Positions 63,287 through 64,000 of a stretch of 64,000 bases of DNA are shown piece after piece. The stretch is from NCBI RefSeq assembly GCF_900696085.1, contig NZ_CAADFC020000009.1, forward strand, positions 310,001 through 374,000, in the 5' to 3' direction. The position numbers were made by a program, and so were the translations under genes. Source of the stretch: Bradyrhizobium ivorense (GTDB taxonomy: Bacteria > Pseudomonadota > Alphaproteobacteria > Rhizobiales > Xanthobacteraceae). The notes under the pieces are model-generated. The model was not told the origin of the DNA, ran no database searches, and saw only the letters and a program-made list of their open reading frames with translations. Numbering within the stretch: the stretch's first letter is position 1; each line of letters begins with the position of its first letter.

Positions 63287-63493
63287 TCAGTCCTTGTCGC
63301 CGTTGCTGCGGGCCTGCTCGCGCCCGAGCTGCTTCAGCTCGCGGTCGATCCGCAGCTGCACCCGGCGGATCGCCAAGAGGTCGAGCTTTGCCTCGGTCTT
63401 GCCCGTGAAGACCCGGTTCCCGATCTGGAAGCGCCATTTCCAAACGCCGGCCATCACTTGGGTGACGCTGTATTCGATGCCCTTGTGGATCAT
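63287..63493 (-). CDS. Unknown protein, paralogue of the gene at 33710
   Basis: 68 residues. IEYSVTQVMAGVWKWRFQIG, NRVFTGKTEAKLDLLAIRRV and QLRIDRELKQLGREQ align with the core of the product of 33710-34075 (same order, about half of residues alike). ATG 63493 has GGGAAG upstream; ATG 63553 is an alternative. Function unknown; the basic helix suggests nucleic-acid or membrane contact. Confidence 0.6.
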   Translation of the reverse strand: MIHKGIEYSVTQVMAGVWKWRFQIGNRVFTGKTEAKLDLLAIRRVQLRIDRELKQLGREQARSNGDKD

Positions 63494-64000
63494 CTGAAAC
63501 TTCCCCAGCGACTCAGGGCGGCACGCGGCAATTAAACTATAAGTTGCATCCATAAAGCAAAACCCGCAAAGCGACAATGTTATGGAAATTCCGTCCGGGA
63601 CCCGGTCCCGGATCCATCTGCTGGCGGCATCGTTGCCGCTTCCGGCGCGCCAATTCACGCCGGCCAGCATTGCTGTGACGAACACCGCTGAAATCCGCGT
63701 GTTCCACCGAAGGTTTAAGTAGTTTTTCGGGCTCTGGAACTTTGTTCTAGCCCGGAGAACTACGGACCGCGGCGCCCGCCGGCGCGGCCGCGCGCTGCCG
63801 GACAGCCGCTGGCTGTCGGAACCGGACGCGAGGCGGGCCGTGACGATGATCTAGGTGGAAGGCGGGCCGCCAACCGGGCCGGCCTTAACCATGTCCGTCG
63901 GTGCAGTGATTCTACGGACTCGCCAGAACCGCGCCGGCGGGGTTAGGTAAACGAAGTGTTGACGCACTAATTCTGTGACCAAATCATAATTTTGGATTTT
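63494..64000. other. Intergenic region, no gene recognised
   Basis: 507 bases to the window end. A hairpin CGGGCT...AGCCCG (63728-63755) is present. The last 60 bases are AT-rich (CACTAATTCTGTGACC and on) and may be a promoter for a gene beyond the window. Confidence 0.4.

Noticed and set aside
63736..63765. General stress (EcfG) promoter starting at GGAAC
   Set aside because: No CGTT-type -10 element lies 16-17 bases downstream.

Overview
The window looks like a chromosomal segment of a Bradyrhizobium-type alphaproteobacterium. Supporting signs are high GC with strong GC3 bias in the core genes, a Caulobacter-like flagellar set (sciP, fliF-fliG-fliH-fliN-flbD, fliK-flgD), a Rhodobacter-type phospholipid N-methyltransferase homologue, and several families of palindromic intergenic repeats that I recognise as usual in Bradyrhizobium genomes. 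The assignment rests on reading the sequence and was not tested by a database search.

Bases 1 to about 12.8 kb are accessory DNA with lower GC and many broken genes. From left to right: a class II Fic protein running off the window edge; a divergent, tightly coupled four-gene cassette (STAS-like/winged-helix protein, unknown protein, nine-cysteine protein, GHKL ATP-binding protein); remnants of a mobilisation locus; small secreted proteins; a C-terminally altered GH13 glycosidase; fragments of an XRE regulator, a tyrosine integrase and an excisionase-like protein; a 3' tRNA fragment; and a large serine recombinase whose 3' end runs into an intact tRNA-Met gene. This is a layered genomic island, and tRNA-Met (12795-12871) is its probable right border. 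The four-gene cassette is the best candidate here for an undescribed system.

From 12.9 kb onward the genes are mostly core type. Block A (13-18 kb) holds a methyltransferase, mnmA, then fliK-flgD behind a near-perfect sigma-54 promoter. Block B (18.8-26 kb) holds an RTX-like repeat protein, a periplasmic hydrolase, and a malonate module (mdcA-like CoA transferase plus malonyl-CoA decarboxylase) with a divergent LysR regulator. Block C (26.5-32.3 kb) is sciP followed by fliF-fliG-fliH-fliN-flbD. FlbD is a sigma-54 activator and could drive the fliK promoter in block A, while SciP and a CtrA-like site between sciP and fliF suggest cell-cycle control.

Block D (35.6-41 kb) is a six-gene sulfonate operon (two SsuA, SsuD, SsuC, SsuB and a flavin reductase) followed by a luciferase-like monooxygenase. 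Block E (42.9-51.4 kb) has a RecD-like helicase, msrA and msrB, small envelope proteins and purA. Block F (51.7-58.6 kb) is regulatory: a LuxR solo flanked by two related small genes, a LysR gene overlapping a small HTH gene, an insertion sequence with a frameshifted transposase, and an ArsR-like protein. Block G (58.8-63.5 kb) has an HdeA/B-like protein, a cluster of dispersed repeats, a thioesterase, an amidase and small envelope proteins.
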